A stretch of DNA of 64,000 nucleotides, taken from contig NZ_CP023315.3 of the NCBI RefSeq assembly GCF_002310375.3, positions 3,782,001 to 3,846,000 on the forward strand, read 5' to 3'. Origin of the DNA: Caulobacter vibrioides. GTDB taxonomy: Bacteria; Pseudomonadota; Alphaproteobacteria; Caulobacterales; Caulobacteraceae. The notes beneath the pieces are model-generated. The model was not told the DNA's origin and searched no databases. It saw nothing but the letters and a program-made list of their open reading frames with translations. Positions 18,353-26,433 of the stretch are shown in pieces. Numbering within the stretch: the stretch's first letter is position 1; each line of letters begins with the position of its first letter. The position numbers and the translations under genes are program-made.

Positions 18353-18694
18353 GTGAAGGCGCTGGAGCGCCTGATCCTTGACCGCCTTGACGACGACAAG
18401 GCGCAGGACATCGTCCACATCGACCTGACGGACAAGAGCTCGGTCGCCGACAGCCTGATCGTGGCGTCGGGCCGTTCGCACCGTCACGTCGGCGCTCTGG
18501 CCGACCATATCCTGCGCGCCCTGAAGGAAAACGGCTTCGGCAAGGCGCGGGTCGAAGGCCTGCCGCACTGCGACTGGGTGCTGATCGACGCCGGTGACGT
18601 CGTCGTGCACCTGTTCCGTCCCGAAGTGCGCAGCTTCTACAACATCGAAAAGATCTGGGCGGTCGACGCCCCGCACCGCACCGCGGCGAACTGA
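18353..18694 (+). CDS. rsfS: Ribosome silencing factor RsfS
   Basis: 113 aa from a GTG at 18353. The chain ALERLILDRLDDDKAQDIV, SSVADSLIVASGRSHRHV and HCDWVLIDAGDVVVHLF matches RsfS, which binds uL14 on the 50S subunit and blocks joining. No good ribosome site precedes the GTG. The same frame is open further upstream to a CTG at 18263 that has AGGAG seven bases before it; a 143-aa form is therefore possible (see findings). Confidence 0.9.
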   Translation: MKALERLILDRLDDDKAQDIVHIDLTDKSSVADSLIVASGRSHRHVGALADHILRALKENGFGKARVEGLPHCDWVLIDAGDVVVHLFRPEVRSFYNIEKIWAVDAPHRTAAN

Positions 18695-18714
18695 TCGTTC
18701 GAGACCGGCCTCGC

Positions 18715-18736
18715 CCGCTCACCAGACGGTGAGCGG
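18715..18736 (+). terminator. Hairpin after rsfS
   Basis: Perfect 9-bp stem CCGCTCACC/GGTGAGCGG with an AGAC loop, 21 bp after the stop, followed by a GC-rich stretch and CTTT, without a proper T-run. It could be a weak terminator or mRNA-stabilising hairpin. Confidence 0.45.
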
Positions 18737-18822
18737 CGGGCCGCGCTTTCTCCACATGACCAAAGCTTAAGCTGCGCCGACCGGCGCGGTGCCTCATCGT
18801 GCGCGCTCCCTTGGAGTGACGG

Positions 18823-20235
18823 ATGAAATCCCTTGTTTTCGCGGCCGCCGCGTTATGGCTGACCGCAACCGCCGGCCCCGGCCTGGCCGCGCCCTTCGAC
18901 TCCGCCTCCGACGCTTTCGCGCCCTGCGCCGACGCCGCCCGGGATCCGGCCCTGACCGGGTCGCTATGCGCGCGTCTCCAGGCGCCCCTTAGCCCAACGG
19001 CTCCGGACCTTGGCGACGCCCAGCTGTTCGTCCGCCAGTTCCCCGCCCAAGGCCCGTCGCGGGGCCAGGTCTGGTTGATCTCCGGCGGACCAGGCGAGTC
19101 CGGCGCCAGTTTCTATCCGCTGCTGACGCCTTTGCGAGCGGCGTTCCCCGGCTACGATCTGATGATCCCTGACCATCGCGGGACGGGCTTCTCCACGCGG
19201 CTGTGTCCGGCCGAGGAGGCGCCCAAAAGTCCAGGCGGCATGGCGTTGAGCGGCGCCGAGTGGAGCACCTGTTTTTCAGCCCTGACCGCGCCGCGCGCCA
19301 AGACCTTCAGCATCAGCAACGCCGCCGGCGACCTGCGCGCCCTGATGGATCGCTATGGCGGCGATAGGCCGACGATCCTTTACGGCGTCTCGTATGGCAC
19401 GCAGTTGGTGCTGCGGACCCTGGCGGTCGCGCCGCCCAGGCGTGTGGACGGCGTCATCCTCGACTCTCTGGTTCCGCCCGACGACACGACGACGCTGGAC
19501 CTCAGCCATCGCTCGGCCGTGGTCGATGCTGTCGGCCGCCAGGTGCTGGCGCGCTGCGACGCCGACAAGGCGTGCCGCGCCCAACTGGGCGGCTCGGCGG
19601 TGGCGGCGATGCAGGCCGTGGTCGACGACCCCAGGCTCGCGGCCCTGGCCCCGGGCGGCAAGCCCAAGCTGTTCTTCGGCGCCCTGCTCGACTATCCCGC
19701 CCAGCGCGCCCAGATTCCAGCCATCCTGGCCGCCTTGCGCGCCGGCGATCCCGCGCCGGCCCTCAAGGCGAAAGCCGAGCTCGAAGCCTTCGCGGGCGAC
19801 TTCATGCGCTTTGAGCAGTCTTCGATGTCGATCCCGCTGGTCAGCCTGATCAGCGCCTCGGAGAACAACGCCCGGCCCAGCGTGACCAAGGCCCAGATCG
19901 ACGCCGAGGCTGCGGACCTGCTGTTCACCAGCCCCCTGCCCGGACAGCTGATCGGCGGCGCGAGCAACGCCTATCCCCGCGACGCCGGGTTCGCCAAGGC
20001 GCCCGCCCAGCTGCCGCCCGTCCTGGTGCTGCAGGGCGATCTCGACCCCAAGACTCCCCTGGCCGGCGCCCAGGCCCAGATCGCGCGCCTCAAGCCGGCC
20101 GGCCGCGTGGGCCTGACGATCGTCAGGGGCGGCCCGCACTTCCTGCTGCTCACCGCGCCCGACTGCTTCGTCGCGTCCGCCAAGGCTTTCGTGGCGACGA
20201 AACGGCCCGGCCGTGGCACATGCTCGGTGAAATGA
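18823..20235 (+). CDS. Secreted alpha/beta hydrolase, tripeptidyl-peptidase/proline-iminopeptidase type
   Basis: 470 aa with a Sec signal peptide ending GLAA-PF (residue 23). Oxyanion motif SGGPGESG near 88, nucleophile elbow GVSYGTQ near 190, and a C-terminal TAP-like domain with VLVLQGDLDPKTPLAGA (catalytic Asp) and RGGPHFLLL (His). This is the arrangement of S33-family TAP-type peptidases. It probably clips N-terminal peptides in the periplasm. Its stop overlaps the rlmH start (ATGA). Confidence 0.83.
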   Translation: MKSLVFAAAALWLTATAGPGLAAPFDSASDAFAPCADAARDPALTGSLCARLQAPLSPTAPDLGDAQLFVRQFPAQGPSRGQVWLISGGPGESGASFYPLLTPLRAAFPGYDLMIPDHRGTGFSTRLCPAEEAPKSPGGMALSGAEWSTCFSALTAPRAKTFSISNAAGDLRALMDRYGGDRPTILYGVSYGTQLVLRTLAVAPPRRVDGVILDSLVPPDDTTTLDLSHRSAVVDAVGRQVLARCDADKACRAQLGGSAVAAMQAVVDDPRLAALAPGGKPKLFFGALLDYPAQRAQIPAILAALRAGDPAPALKAKAELEAFAGDFMRFEQSSMSIPLVSLISASENNARPSVTKAQIDAEAADLLFTSPLPGQLIGGASNAYPRDAGFAKAPAQLPPVLVLQGDLDPKTPLAGAQAQIARLKPAGRVGLTIVRGGPHFLLLTAPDCFVASAKAFVATKRPGRGTCSVK

Positions 20236-20696
20236 AGATCACCATCCTCACCGTCGGAAAGCTCGGTCGCATGGTCGAGGCGCAGTTGGCCGTGGACTAT
20301 GCGTCCCGCGCCACCGCGTCAGGCCGCGCCCTGGCGCTGGGCCCGGTCGAGATCATCGAGGTCGAGGCTCGCAAGCCCGGCAAGGCGGCCGAAGCCGAGG
20401 TGCTGCGTCCGCATCTGGAGGGCGCCTATGTCGTGGCGTGCGATGAGCACGGCAAGGCATGGAAGAGCCGCGCCTTCGCCGATCATCTGGCCCAGCTGCG
20501 CGATGACGGGAACCGCCGCGTGGTGTTCCTGATCGGCGGGGCCGACGGTCTGGATCCCTCGATCCTGTCGGCCGCCAACGAGACCATGGCCTTCGGCGTC
20601 CAGACCTGGCCGCACGCCCTGGCCCGCGCCATGCTGGCCGAACAGATCTATCGCGCCGCCACCATCCTGTCGGGCTCGCCCTATCACCGCGATTGA
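20232..20696 (+). CDS. rlmH: 23S rRNA pseudouridine-1915 N3-methyltransferase RlmH
   Basis: 154 aa. Start taken at the ATG 20232, inside the preceding gene's stop (ATGA), giving the standard MKITILTVGKLG. SPOUT features: VVFLIGGADGLDPSIL (SAM loop) and the C-terminal LAEQIYRAATILSGSPYHRD, which is almost invariant in RlmH. It methylates pseudouridine 1915 in helix 69. A typical neighbour of rsfS and nadD in many bacteria. Confidence 0.95.
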   Translation: MKITILTVGKLGRMVEAQLAVDYASRATASGRALALGPVEIIEVEARKPGKAAEAEVLRPHLEGAYVVACDEHGKAWKSRAFADHLAQLRDDGNRRVVFLIGGADGLDPSILSAANETMAFGVQTWPHALARAMLAEQIYRAATILSGSPYHRD

Positions 20697-20712
20697 GGCA
20701 AGAGTTGCGGCG

Positions 20713-21768
20713 ATGTCCCGCTCGCGACTCGTCTTCGCCGTCTGCGCCTTGATCCTGACCGTTCCCACGGCCGTGGTCGGCTGGCAGCGCGCCGACGCCG
20801 CTTTCGAGGCGCAACGCGCCAAGGACCGCCAACTCGCCGCTGACACCCGTCGCGAGATCGAGGATTTGCGGGCCGAGCTCGACCGCCTGGATCACGCCCG
20901 TATCGCCGCCGGCGTCGACGTCGACGCCAAGCGCGCGCGGCTGGAGGCGCTGAACGCGCGCGAAAACAAGATCCTCAGCGACCTGGGGCAAAACCGGCAG
21001 CGCCTGTCGCGCCTGCTCTCAGCCCTACAGATGTTCCGCCGCGACCCGCCGCCGGCCCTGCTGGTCTCGCCCGGCGACGCGCGCGACGCGGTGCGGGCGG
21101 CCATCCTGATTCGGGCCATGACGCCTGAACTGAAGCAAAGAGCCGACGCCTATGGCCGTCAGGCCGTCGCGGTCGGGGCCCTACGCCGTGAGGCCGCGGC
21201 CGCGTCGGCCGAGCTGTTCACCGCCGAGAGCGTTGTCGCCGACCGCAAGGGCGAGATCGAGCGGCTGATCATCGAGAAGACCGAGCTGGAACGCGCCTAC
21301 GCTCAAGAGACCCTGACCCAGGCCAACGAACTGAAGACCCTGGGCGCCCTGACCGATGGCCTCGGAAACGCCCAGCCCAGCGGTCCGCTCAGCCTGCGCC
21401 CCCCTGTGCAGGGCGCGATCGTCCGCCGGTTTGGCCAGGAAATGCCCGCTGGCGGCAAGTCGCCGGGCCTCACCCTTCGCCCCGAGAAGGGCGCGACCAT
21501 CGCCGCGCCGGCGGGCGGCGTGGTCGAGTACGCCGGGGCGCTGAACGGCTGGGGCGCGGTGCTGATCCTGCGCGTGCAGGGGGCCTATCATGTCGTGCTG
21601 GCGGGCCTGGACCAGATCAACGTTTCGCCCGGACAATCTGTCGCGGCGGGCGCGCCGATCGGGAAGATGCCAGACCCTGTATCCTCCGAGCCGGAACTCT
21701 ATATGGAGGTACGGGAGAACGGCGCGCCGGCCGATCCGGAGCGCTGGCTCAAACAGGAGTCGCGATAG
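20713..21768 (+). CDS. EnvC-like murein hydrolase activator with degenerate LytM domain
   Basis: 351 aa. Signal-like or anchor N-terminus, then coiled coils over about residues 35-215 and an M23/LytM-type C-terminal domain (about 230-345). The zinc ligands of active LytM enzymes are missing: the HxxxD position reads GLTLRP, the YAHL position LAGL and the HLHFE position ELYME. Such degenerate domains activate amidases instead of cutting peptidoglycan. It probably equals one of the Caulobacter Ldp factors (LdpF-like), by context. ctpA follows 113 bp later. Confidence 0.85.
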   Translation: MSRSRLVFAVCALILTVPTAVVGWQRADAAFEAQRAKDRQLAADTRREIEDLRAELDRLDHARIAAGVDVDAKRARLEALNARENKILSDLGQNRQRLSRLLSALQMFRRDPPPALLVSPGDARDAVRAAILIRAMTPELKQRADAYGRQAVAVGALRREAAAASAELFTAESVVADRKGEIERLIIEKTELERAYAQETLTQANELKTLGALTDGLGNAQPSGPLSLRPPVQGAIVRRFGQEMPAGGKSPGLTLRPEKGATIAAPAGGVVEYAGALNGWGAVLILRVQGAYHVVLAGLDQINVSPGQSVAAGAPIGKMPDPVSSEPELYMEVRENGAPADPERWLKQESR

Positions 21769-21881
21769 TCGACTTTTTCAGTAATTGTGGCCGTAATTAT
21801 ACCTCCGGTCACGGACAGGGTTGGTCGGGGCTAAACACGGTTTGCGGCGCCGCGCGTCGCTAGGGAGCCTTCTGGGCCTTT

Positions 21882-23276
21882 ATGCGCAAGTACCTGCTCA
21901 TTGGCGTTTCTGCCTTCGTCCTCGGCGCGGGAACGATGGCCTATATCAGTCCCATCGCCCAGGCGAACAACGCCCCCAAGGCCCAGACCTACAAACTGCT
22001 GGAGCTGTTCGGCGACGTGCTGGGGACGGTCGAGGACCAGTACGTCACCGAGGTCGATGACAAGAAGCTGATCGAGGCGGCGCTGGACGGCATGCTGACC
22101 AGCCTGGACCCGCACTCGGGCTATCTGTCGCCCGACAGCTACGAAGACATGCAGGACACCACGCGCGGCGAGTACGGCGGGCTTGGCCTGGAAGTCACCA
22201 GCGAAGAGGGCGTGGTCAAGGTGATCTCGCCGATGGACGGCACCCCCGCCTCGCGCGCGGGCATCCAGGCGGGTGACTACATCACCGCCGTCAACGGTCA
22301 GAGCGTGCTGGGCCTGACGGTCAACGAAGCCGTCAAGCAGATGCGCGGCACGGCCGGCGAGGCCGTCACCCTGACCATCGCCCGCGAAAAGACCGATCCC
22401 TTCGACGTCAAGCTGGTGCGCGAGGTGATCAAGCCCAAGGCCGCCATCGCCCGCATGGAGGGCGACTACGGCTATGTCCGCCTGCCCGGCTTCAACGAAA
22501 AGGCTACCGACGCCCTGGCCAGCTCGGTCAACGAGCTGAAGTCCAAGAATCCGAAGATGAAGGGCCTGATCCTGGATCTGCGGAACAATCCGGGCGGCCT
22601 GCTGGATCAGGCGGTCGGCGTGGCCGACGTGTTCCTGGACGGCGGCGAGGTGGTCAGCCAGCGCGGTCGCGACCCGCGCAATATCCAGCGCTACAACGCC
22701 CGTGGCGGCGACATGCTGAACGGCCTGCCCATGGTGGTGCTGATCAACCAGGGCTCGGCCTCGGCGGCCGAAATCGTCGCCGGCGCCTTGCAGGACCGCA
22801 AGCGCGCCGAAGTGGTCGGCCTGACCAGCTTCGGCAAGGGTTCGGTGCAGACCGTCATTCCGCTGCGCGGCGGGGCCGACGGCGCCCTGAAGCTAACGAC
22901 GGCCAAGTATTTCACCCCGTCGGGCCGCTCGATCCAGAAGACCGGCATCGCCCCGGATCTCGAGGTCGCCCAGACCCGTGACCAGGCCCAGGACATCGCC
23001 AACCGGGTCTGGTTCAGCGAAGCCAGCTTCAAGAACGCGCTGAACGCCGACGAGGGTAAGACCCGAGTGGCGCCGCACGCGCCCGCCGAGGCTCCGCCGA
23101 CCGGCTTTGACGACAAGAAGGGCGACTTCCAACTGCAACGCGCGATCGCGGTGCTGCAGGCCGGCGGCGTCGCCAAGACGCCGAAGCTGCCCAAGCCTGC
23201 GGCCAAGGTCGCCGAGGTGACCGCCAAGGCCGCCGCGGCGGCGGGCGGCAAGGCGCCGGTCACCGAGGTCAAATAG
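21882..23276 (+). CDS. ctpA: Carboxy-terminal processing protease CtpA (S41)
   Basis: 464 aa. N-terminal anchor or signal, PDZ domain around residues 95-180 (GGLGLEVTSEEGVVKVISP), and the S41 domain. The Ser/Lys dyad is in NQGSASAAEIVAGAL and TSFGKGSVQT. The C-terminal 60 residues are Ala/Lys/Pro-rich. It cleaves envelope proteins from their C-terminus. It follows the EnvC-like gene, a pairing common in alphaproteobacteria. Confidence 0.94.
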   Translation: MRKYLLIGVSAFVLGAGTMAYISPIAQANNAPKAQTYKLLELFGDVLGTVEDQYVTEVDDKKLIEAALDGMLTSLDPHSGYLSPDSYEDMQDTTRGEYGGLGLEVTSEEGVVKVISPMDGTPASRAGIQAGDYITAVNGQSVLGLTVNEAVKQMRGTAGEAVTLTIAREKTDPFDVKLVREVIKPKAAIARMEGDYGYVRLPGFNEKATDALASSVNELKSKNPKMKGLILDLRNNPGGLLDQAVGVADVFLDGGEVVSQRGRDPRNIQRYNARGGDMLNGLPMVVLINQGSASAAEIVAGALQDRKRAEVVGLTSFGKGSVQTVIPLRGGADGALKLTTAKYFTPSGRSIQKTGIAPDLEVAQTRDQAQDIANRVWFSEASFKNALNADEGKTRVAPHAPAEAPPTGFDDKKGDFQLQRAIAVLQAGGVAKTPKLPKPAAKVAEVTAKAAAAAGGKAPVTEVK

Positions 23277-23309
23277 CCGGCGACATCTCGCCCAAGGCCG
23301 AAAAACGTC

Positions 23310-23341
23310 AACGCCGCCCCAGGGCCCTGGGGCGGCGTTTT
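23310..23341 (+). terminator. Rho-independent terminator after ctpA
   Basis: Stem AACGCCGCCCC/GGGGCGGCGTT with an eight-base loop (AGGGCCCT, itself palindromic) and TTTT, 34 bp after the ctpA stop. Positioned between two convergent genes. Confidence 0.85.
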
Positions 23342-23361
23342 CATGGTCAGGACGGCTTGTT

Positions 23362-25752
23362 CTAGAAGTCGGCCGAGATCGTGAACTGCACCGTTCTCGG
23401 CGGCGCGGGACGGAAGCTGGCGGCGGTGTTCACCGTCGTATTGATGGTGCCCAGATAGTCCTTGTCGAACAGGTTATCGATATTGACCCGCGCCTTGATC
23501 TGGCTGAACGGCCCGGCCGAGAAGCCGTCGCCGATGTCGATATAGGCGTTGACGATCGTATAGCCGCCGACCTTTTCGCTGTTGATGAAGTTGGTGAAAC
23601 GGCTCTCCAGGTGGCGCGCGGAGATGTTCATCAACAGGCCGTCGAACGGTTCGACCGTCAGGCCGCCCTGGACCACCCAGTCGGGGAAGTCCGGCACCTT
23701 CTTGCCGGCGATGCCCAGGGTCGTGGCCGCCGCCGTGGCGCTGGCGCGATAGTTCAAGACATCGTCCTGGAACTTGGCGCTGTTGTAGGAGAGGTTGGCG
23801 TTGAAATACGCCTTGCCCGCCAGGAACTCGGGCTTCCACTGGCCGCTGAATTCGACCCCCTTGGCCCGCACCGCCCCCACATTCTGGAAGAAGGTCTCGG
23901 TGATCCCACCGCCGCCGGGCACCGGGGCGGCGAACGACTGCAGACGATTCTTGAACTCGGTCTGGTAGGCCACGACCGAGGCGTTGAACGTCTTGTGGTT
24001 GGCGCGATAGCCAAGCTCCCAGTTCGTCGAGGTCTCAGGATCGGGGCCCGCGACCGTCGGGCTGGCGGCCGAGAAGATGTCGTCCGCGCCACGCGGCAGG
24101 GCCATGTTCTCCGAGTACGAGGCGAAAATCTGGTCGCGGCCGGTGACGCTATAGACCGCGCCGACCTGGGGCAGGAAGCTGTCCTTCCAATTGTCCTTCA
24201 GCAGCGGACGGCGGCTGAAGATGTAGTCGTTGGGATTGCGATAGCCGGCGATCTTGTAGTCGATGTCGGTGGCCTTGAAGCCAAGCTCCAGCTTCAGCTT
24301 GGAGTCCATCAGCGTCAGGGTGTCCTTCAGGAAGAACTGCTTGGTCTCCCGCAGGGACGTGTAGTCGCGCTGGGCGTGGACCCGCTCGTTGAACAGCGGC
24401 GCGCCGTCAGGATTTCCGCCCGCCACGTTGTAGCGGTTCTGGGTGCGGTGATAGTCGTCGTTCTCGAGCCAGAGGCCGGCTTCGATCTTGTTGAAGCCGA
24501 CGTGCCAGGCCAGCTTGGCGGTGACGCCCTGGCGGATGCCGTCGACGCCCGACAGGCCGTACTGGATGCCCTTGGGCGCGAACAGGCCCGGCACGATCAG
24601 GCGCTGGGCGTTGTGGCTGGTCAGAGAGGTGGCATAGGCCTCGGGCGAAACCCCGTACCCGCCCTTGTCCTCGTAGTAGGCCGTGGCGGTCAGGTCGAGA
24701 TCATCGCCCAGCGGCGTATTGAGCGTCAGGCCATAGAGGTGGTCCTGCCGCTTGTTGATCGCGAACTTGTAGTACTGCGCGTAGTTTGCGTTGGAGTATG
24801 GCACCCCCGCTACGGTTTCGGGGAGGCTGGCGGTCGGGATCGAGATCGCCGTGCCGAACGGTACAGAGGTCGGCGGAACGCCCAGATAGGCGAAATAGCG
24901 GCCCTTGCGTCCGAAGACATCGCCGGCGGTCCCGGCGTACTGCGCCTTGGTGATCGACGGGCTGTCATAGTCGAAATAGTCGTTGTGCACGGTCTGGAAG
25001 GTGATGTCGCCGCCGTTGGGCAGGTCGTACTTCAGCTTGCCCTCATAGTGCTTGCGATCGATCGTGCCCGGGCCGCGCCAAAGGTCGCCCTTGATCCACG
25101 AGCCGCTGACATAGCCTGACACCGGACCCAGCTTGCCCATCTCGAGCCGCAGGAAGGTGCGGCGCAGCGCGTCGCTGCCGAAGGTCTGGCTGATCGCACC
25201 ACCGGCTTCCTGCGACGGCGCCTGGGTGAAGTAGTCGACGATCGGGCCCAGCGACGCGTAGCTGGGCAGGGCCACATCCCCGGCGCCGGCCGAGGCCGTC
25301 ACCCGCAGCAGGTTCTCGTTGTCGACATAGCGATAGATCGGGCTGCCGCCGAACTGGTCACTGCGCCCCATCGGAATATTGTCCAGCAGGAAGCCGATCT
25401 GCTGGAAGTTGAAGGCCCGCACCGAGACCGAGTTGCCGAACTCGTACATGCCCAGCGCGTCATTGGCCTGGACGTTGAAGCCCGGCAGGCTCTCCAGCAT
25501 CTTCAGGCCGGTGATGCCTGCGGGGGCCGACAGCAGGGCCTCACGCGTGATCGAGACGGTCGCGGTGGCGCGGTCGGTGCCGATTGCGACGCTGGCCTCC
25601 GACAGGCGCTTGCCGGTCACCACCACCGTTTCCAGTTCGGCGGCCTTCTCCGCGTCCTGGGCGTAGGCGGAGGTCGCGCCGCCCAGCAGCGAGGCGGCCA
25701 GTAACAGCGCTTTGAAGCGCGCGGTGTCGCGCGTGGGTTTGCGAGTGGTCAT
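23362..25752 (-). CDS. TonB-dependent outer-membrane receptor (riboswitch-led)
   Basis: 796 aa from the ATG at 25752 (GGGG upstream). Signal peptide ending SAYAQDA, a TonB-box-like ETVVVTG (near residue 40), plug domain with VSVRAFNFQQIGFLLDNIP, and a 22-strand beta-barrel closing with PPRTVQFTISADF, the normal aromatic C-terminus. The substrate is unknown. It is isolated on the minus strand between ctpA and the polysaccharide-deacetylase gene, interrupting an otherwise conserved envelope block. A tandem glycine riboswitch lies 289 bp upstream. Confidence 0.9.
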   Translation of the reverse strand: MTTRKPTRDTARFKALLLAASLLGGATSAYAQDAEKAAELETVVVTGKRLSEASVAIGTDRATATVSITREALLSAPAGITGLKMLESLPGFNVQANDALGMYEFGNSVSVRAFNFQQIGFLLDNIPMGRSDQFGGSPIYRYVDNENLLRVTASAGAGDVALPSYASLGPIVDYFTQAPSQEAGGAISQTFGSDALRRTFLRLEMGKLGPVSGYVSGSWIKGDLWRGPGTIDRKHYEGKLKYDLPNGGDITFQTVHNDYFDYDSPSITKAQYAGTAGDVFGRKGRYFAYLGVPPTSVPFGTAISIPTASLPETVAGVPYSNANYAQYYKFAINKRQDHLYGLTLNTPLGDDLDLTATAYYEDKGGYGVSPEAYATSLTSHNAQRLIVPGLFAPKGIQYGLSGVDGIRQGVTAKLAWHVGFNKIEAGLWLENDDYHRTQNRYNVAGGNPDGAPLFNERVHAQRDYTSLRETKQFFLKDTLTLMDSKLKLELGFKATDIDYKIAGYRNPNDYIFSRRPLLKDNWKDSFLPQVGAVYSVTGRDQIFASYSENMALPRGADDIFSAASPTVAGPDPETSTNWELGYRANHKTFNASVVAYQTEFKNRLQSFAAPVPGGGGITETFFQNVGAVRAKGVEFSGQWKPEFLAGKAYFNANLSYNSAKFQDDVLNYRASATAAATTLGIAGKKVPDFPDWVVQGGLTVEPFDGLLMNISARHLESRFTNFINSEKVGGYTIVNAYIDIGDGFSAGPFSQIKARVNIDNLFDKDYLGTINTTVNTAASFRPAPPRTVQFTISADF

Positions 25753-26040
25753 GACTATCCCCAATCATGTTGACCCGCTCAGCGTCACAAGGGGATAAAT
25801 TCAGGTAAACCCGCAATAAGGAGAAACATGCAAACGAAAATTTATCGGTAAAAGCTTGTACAATATCTGTTTGATTTTCGATCATATGAGAATTGGTCAT
25901 TTAGAACAGAACGACTTGTTCGCGAAAGCCTCAAAGGCGATCGCGCTACAAATGCTGCCTCGGCAAATTTTGTTGATCTATACGCTCGCTAACACACACA
26001 GGGGCCTGGACGGGTCGACGTGACCCGCCTTCTGCCCCCG
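25753..26040 (-). other. AT-rich leader between riboswitch and TonB receptor
   Basis: About 290 bases downstream of the riboswitch and upstream of the receptor start. No gene of useful length is visible on either strand. The first part can fold: GGGGGC near 26034-26040 pairs with GCCCCT near 26001, enclosing GGGT...ACCC. The rest (25800-25990) is much more AT-rich than the surroundings and may hold a second promoter and operator sites. Confidence 0.6.
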
Positions 26041-26220
26041 CTGTCCTTGGCGCCTGAGAGATTCAGCGGCCGACCAGATGGACGGCGGGCCTTGCTCCTT
26101 CGGCGAGAGCGACCAGCGCCCTGCTTTCCAGCGTTCAACGTCTCGCGCGGTCCTTTTGCTTGAGCGTTTCCGGGGCGGTTTCGCCTTCAGCGCCGGGCGG
26201 GGCCCGATCTCTCCCGCGAG
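26041..26220 (-). promoter_or_regulatory. Tandem glycine riboswitch
   Basis: Read on the minus strand, two aptamers in series. Aptamer 1 (26145-26220): GCGGGAGAGATCGGG, then GGCGCTGAAGGCG, ACCGCCCCGGAAAC and GCAAAAGGACCGCG. Linker CGAGACGTTGAAC. Aptamer 2 (26041-26133): CCGAAGGAGCAAGGCC, CTCTCAGGCGCCAAGGACAG. These are the conserved glycine-riboswitch blocks. Each aptamer has a variant block: aptamer 1 has CGCTCAAGC in place of CTCTCAGGC, and aptamer 2 has GGAAAGC where GGAGAG is usual. In most alphaproteobacteria this switch heads gcv genes; here the next gene on its strand is a TonB receptor. Confidence 0.85.
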
Positions 26221-26229
26221 AGGTCTTTG

Positions 26230-26257
26230 AGGAAAGCGCATGGACGGTCATCGTCAA
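26230..26257 (-). promoter_or_regulatory. Putative sigma-73-type promoter of the riboswitch transcript
   Basis: On the minus strand TTGACG (26252-26257) with a GC-containing -10-like GCGCTTTC around 26232-26239, 12 bases apart. This resembles the Caulobacter housekeeping pattern TTGAC...GCTANAWC only partly at the -10. Its position just upstream of aptamer 1 is right for initiation. Confidence 0.4.
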
Positions 26258-26433
26258 TCCGCGTCCGGAAGACTTTTCGACCACTAGACGCCCACGCCCG
26301 CGTCCGTTGCAGAAAACGATGATTTCAGCGGCGCCCGCGTCGCCCGGTCGCGCCTCGGATCGCGCCTGGGATCGTGTCTGGCCATATCTCGTTAACCATA
26401 TCTTCGAAGCTTGCCGCGTAGGGTGACGACGTC

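Noticed and set aside
25978..26241. 87-aa minus-strand ORF over the riboswitch
   Set aside because: The segment is the conserved riboswitch; the protein is basic, low-complexity and without a ribosome site.
26392..26407. TTAACC half-site (CtrA-like) before the deacetylase-like gene
   Set aside because: No second TTAA half at the proper spacing.
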